64,000 bases of DNA from Amyloporia xantha. Its lineage: Eukaryota > Basidiomycota > Agaricomycetes > Polyporales > Adustoporiaceae. Positions 61,536 through 64,000 of the stretch are shown piece after piece. Location: NCBI GenBank assembly GCA_036971615.1, contig JAYKKR010000002.1, positions 2,852,001-2,916,000 on the forward strand. The letters are read 5' to 3'. A program made the translations under genes and the position numbers. A model generated the notes under the pieces. It saw only the letters and a program-made list of their open reading frames with translations. It had not been told where the DNA came from and did no database searches. Position 1 is the stretch's first letter. Every line of letters begins with the position of its first letter.

Positions 61536-63791
61536 TCACTTCCACTCCGACGCCATCGACCATGCGATATCGGCATCGTCCCGCGGCAGCCCGGCCTGAA
61601 TTTTGTCAATCAGAGCACGCTTCATGAACTGCTCTTCCGCTAGCACACGAGTGGTCTAGAACATGGAGGCGAATGAGTGGTACAATTCGCGACCAGCGAG
61701 GATCTTCGGGAGGAAACTCACTCTAATAAACCGCTCCAGATCTATTCGGCCTGTATTCAGAGCGCGATGTAAATGATAAATGGTGTCCTCGATCGCGTTG
61801 TCCTCCGCAATTAAATTAACCAACCTGCAACAAACCCGATTCGGCACGGACGTAGTAAGTCAGCACATGCCCATTCATTAGAAAACAAGATAGCTGTGGC
61901 CTATTGCAGCCGAAATGAACCGTGAAATGAAACGGCAACGCACTGGTTATGCACAATCGTCGTCGAGCACACGAGCTCGTCGACCTCGGGGTCCCCCTTC
62001 CGGCGCAGCTCAGCCACATTGCGCGTCCCGGCATCCACAACCACGCGCATCCTGTCCGCGACCGTGCAGCACACGTCACGGACGGCCTCGAGCCGCGCCA
62101 TCTCGTCGCGTACGGCCGGCTCGCCCGCGAGCAGGTCCGTCTGGTGCGCACGCAGCCGCTCTGCATCGAGCGCCATGGCCTGCTGGAGCGACGCGAGCTC
62201 CGAGTGCAGCTTCTCGTGCACCTGAGAATGCAGCCGGAGGAGCTCCGGGTTCGGGGGACGCCGCGGCGCTGCGGTAGAGGGGGGAGGCGAGGCAGCTGTC
62301 TGCGAAGCGGACGGGTCATCGGCGTCGAGCAAGTCAGGTGGTGGAATGGAAGGGGCAGGTGGCGGACGTGCTGCTGCTGCAGAATATGCCGTGGAGAGTG
62401 CTGAGGGCGGTTGGGGTGCATAATAATGCTGCGGCTGGAAATTCGCTATGGGTTGGGGAGAGACGAAAGGAGGCGGGAGCGGAAGTAGAGGCGTATTCAG
62501 CCGTGCGTTACCTGCTGGAGATACTGGTAGGGAGTATGGAGGATGCTGAGGGCCTACTGGGTGGGCAGACGACAGGGCATGAGATGCGGGCGGTATAGGA
62601 GGTGGCGAAGAAGCTGGGGGAAGCATACTATGCATGGGCTGCTGTGGTATGGGGGCGGGGAACGGTTGATTTGATGGCGGCCCCGAGGTCGCCGGAGCGC
62701 TGAATGACCGGGCTGACAGGGGAGTGGCATCGTGAACGGGATTCCGCGGGCTACCACTTGCCTGTGGAGTGTAGGTTGGGGGAACCGGCGAACTGGCCAG
62801 GGATGAAACGCCGGAGGCAGTCGGTGGGTACGGGGGCAATGGAGGCGGAGGTCTAAGGGCAAGCGAAGCCTATTGGAGAGATTCCCCAGAAATTGAGAGC
62901 ATTAGCGTGAGCAAGGCACACAATAAGCGAGCTACTGTACATTGCCGGGGATGCTGAGCGAGTCATGCCGGCTACTAGAATGTGGAGTAGGAGGTGGGAC
63001 ACTCAACATTGCGGAGTACGGGACCGGGGCGGATGTGCCAGGTTTAGCTGGAAGTGGGGGACGATCGCCGCCATGAACAGTGATGGGGGAAGGCGACGCT
63101 ATGGGAGGGGTAGGCCCTCCGGGTATCGGCGGAGGAGGCCGCCCTGAATAATCCGGGCCAGTGACCTGTGGACGTACCGACGCGGACTGGGGAGATGACA
63201 CGCGTGTCGGTTTAGCGTATACGGGCGGGACGCGAGAGAAACACTCCTGCATTGCGTCGACCAGCGCAATCAGGTTACACCCCTAGACGTAATTCCGACG
63301 CGTCGAGATCACATGAGCGAGGCATGGAAGACATGAGGGTATTCTGCTACGGACCTCGCTCTTCTTTTCCCAGTTGCGCAGGTACTCGATTTGGCACTTT
63401 CCGCTGACATCCACGTCGGGGCTTGCTCGGACGAGCATATCATTCGTCGGGACGACATAGACAATAGGGGGCTGCCGAGGATAGTCTCTGGTGAGCCATA
63501 TGGCGATGGGAATGTTATAGGAAGCACCGCGATATGTTATGGGCAGCAAGCCATGGAGACAGAGCAAGAGCTGTGTACGGCCGTCATCGTAGGCTACAGA
63601 AGAGCAGTAAATTATGAGCAATATAGGATAGGTGATCAGCTGCACACTGAACTGTAGACATCTGTCTTTGGGCGGATGGCAGGATGGCGGGCGAGGGCGG
63701 CATCGACATGGGCATATACGGTGTCCCTGTTAGCGTATGGCTGGATGTTCTGACGCAGCCATTTGTGGGTGAGGGACTCATGTGAACCCAT
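61536..63791 (-). CDS. VPS23: ESCRT-I subunit Vps23 (TSG101 homologue)
   Basis: Endosomal sorting protein that binds ubiquitinated cargo for multivesicular bodies; 622 residues from exons 63653-63791, 63355-63593, 62941-63282, 61944-62869, 61722-61824 and 61536-61655 (1869 nt). The first 145 residues form a UEV domain (YDDGRTQLLLCLHG, PIAIWLTRDYPRQPPIVYVV, YLRNWEKKSEGCNL), lacking the E2 catalytic cysteine as expected. Then come about 270 residues of Pro/Ser-rich linker, a coiled coil (VHEKLHSELASLQQAMALDA and the next 60 residues), and the steadiness box (DNAIEDTIYHLHRALNTGRI, FMKRALIDKIQAGL). The frame is open upstream of 63791 but has no ATG there. As in TSG101, the linker PPPP/PSAP-like motifs may bind partners. 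Confidence 0.94.
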
Positions 63792-64000
63792 TGGATGGGA
63801 GGCTATGCAATTGTTCTCTGGACGGCGCTCTGTAGGCTGGAGTAAGTGCAGCCAGTGACTAGTACTGGGTGGCGCCGACGCTGGACGCGCTGTACGGACC
63901 GGGTGGCGGATGTGGCGGAGCGGCGGTGCATCCAAACTCCGCGTGAAGCGCCAAGGTCCGCTGGTCCGGTCGTTATGGCTGCGTGCGCCAGTGAGTGGGA

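Overview
The window is nuclear DNA of a filamentous basidiomycete, most likely an Agaricomycete. The evidence is genes cut by many 43-70 bp GT-AG introns, CT-rich leaders before start codons, tight packing on both strands, and a gene set typical of that class (Src1/Heh1, Vps23, Cdc10 septin, Pam17, Aha1, several F-box proteins, a ZCCHC8-like zinc knuckle protein). I cannot name the species. Exon models were built by hand from splice sites and reading-frame phase. Where exon sums are divisible by three this is stated, because it checks the model independently.

Layout. 0-12 kb: an MFS drug/polyamine-type exporter (+), an intronless F-box protein (+), a four-pass membrane protein (+), an overlapping same-strand pair made of a glutaredoxin-like protein and a ZCCHC8-like protein (-), a class I aminotransferase (+) and a secreted phospholipase B (-). 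12-18 kb: gene-poor, with one leucine-rich F-box-like fragment. 18-20 kb: a bHLH transcription factor (-) with a long pyrimidine-rich leader. 20-25.6 kb: gene-poor, with frameshifted coding relics on the minus strand. 25.9-27.3 kb: an unrecognised gene of short exons (+). 27.5-35 kb: a mucin-like membrane protein (-), septin Cdc10 (-), an F-box protein (+), a 252 bp transposon-like repeat and a Fus1-like SH3 membrane protein (+). 35.5-42.3 kb: a SNF2 helicase (-) and an F-box/WD40 protein (+) sharing a 214 bp divergent promoter. 43.5-47.8 kb: a gene joining a CCCH zinc finger, ankyrin-like repeats and a Clp-type AAA+ ATPase (-). 47.8-50 kb: gene-poor, with the second copy of the 252 bp repeat. 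50-55.5 kb: Aha1 with a C-terminal membrane segment, a DUF3429 mitochondrial membrane protein and Pam17 (all -). 55.8-64 kb: an F-box paralogue (+), inner nuclear membrane protein Src1/Heh1 (+) and ESCRT-I Vps23 (-).

Most genes are housekeeping and unrelated in pathway. Two loose themes are ubiquitin-ligase adaptors (four F-box genes plus a fragment) and mitochondrial/chaperone functions (Pam17, DUF3429, Aha1, the AAA+ protein). The best leads for novelty are the near-identical inverted repeat pair with terminal inverted repeats, the CCCH-ankyrin-AAA+ architecture, the tail-anchored Aha1, the overlapping glutaredoxin/ZCCHC8 pair, and the DEGQ motif in the SNF2 helicase.
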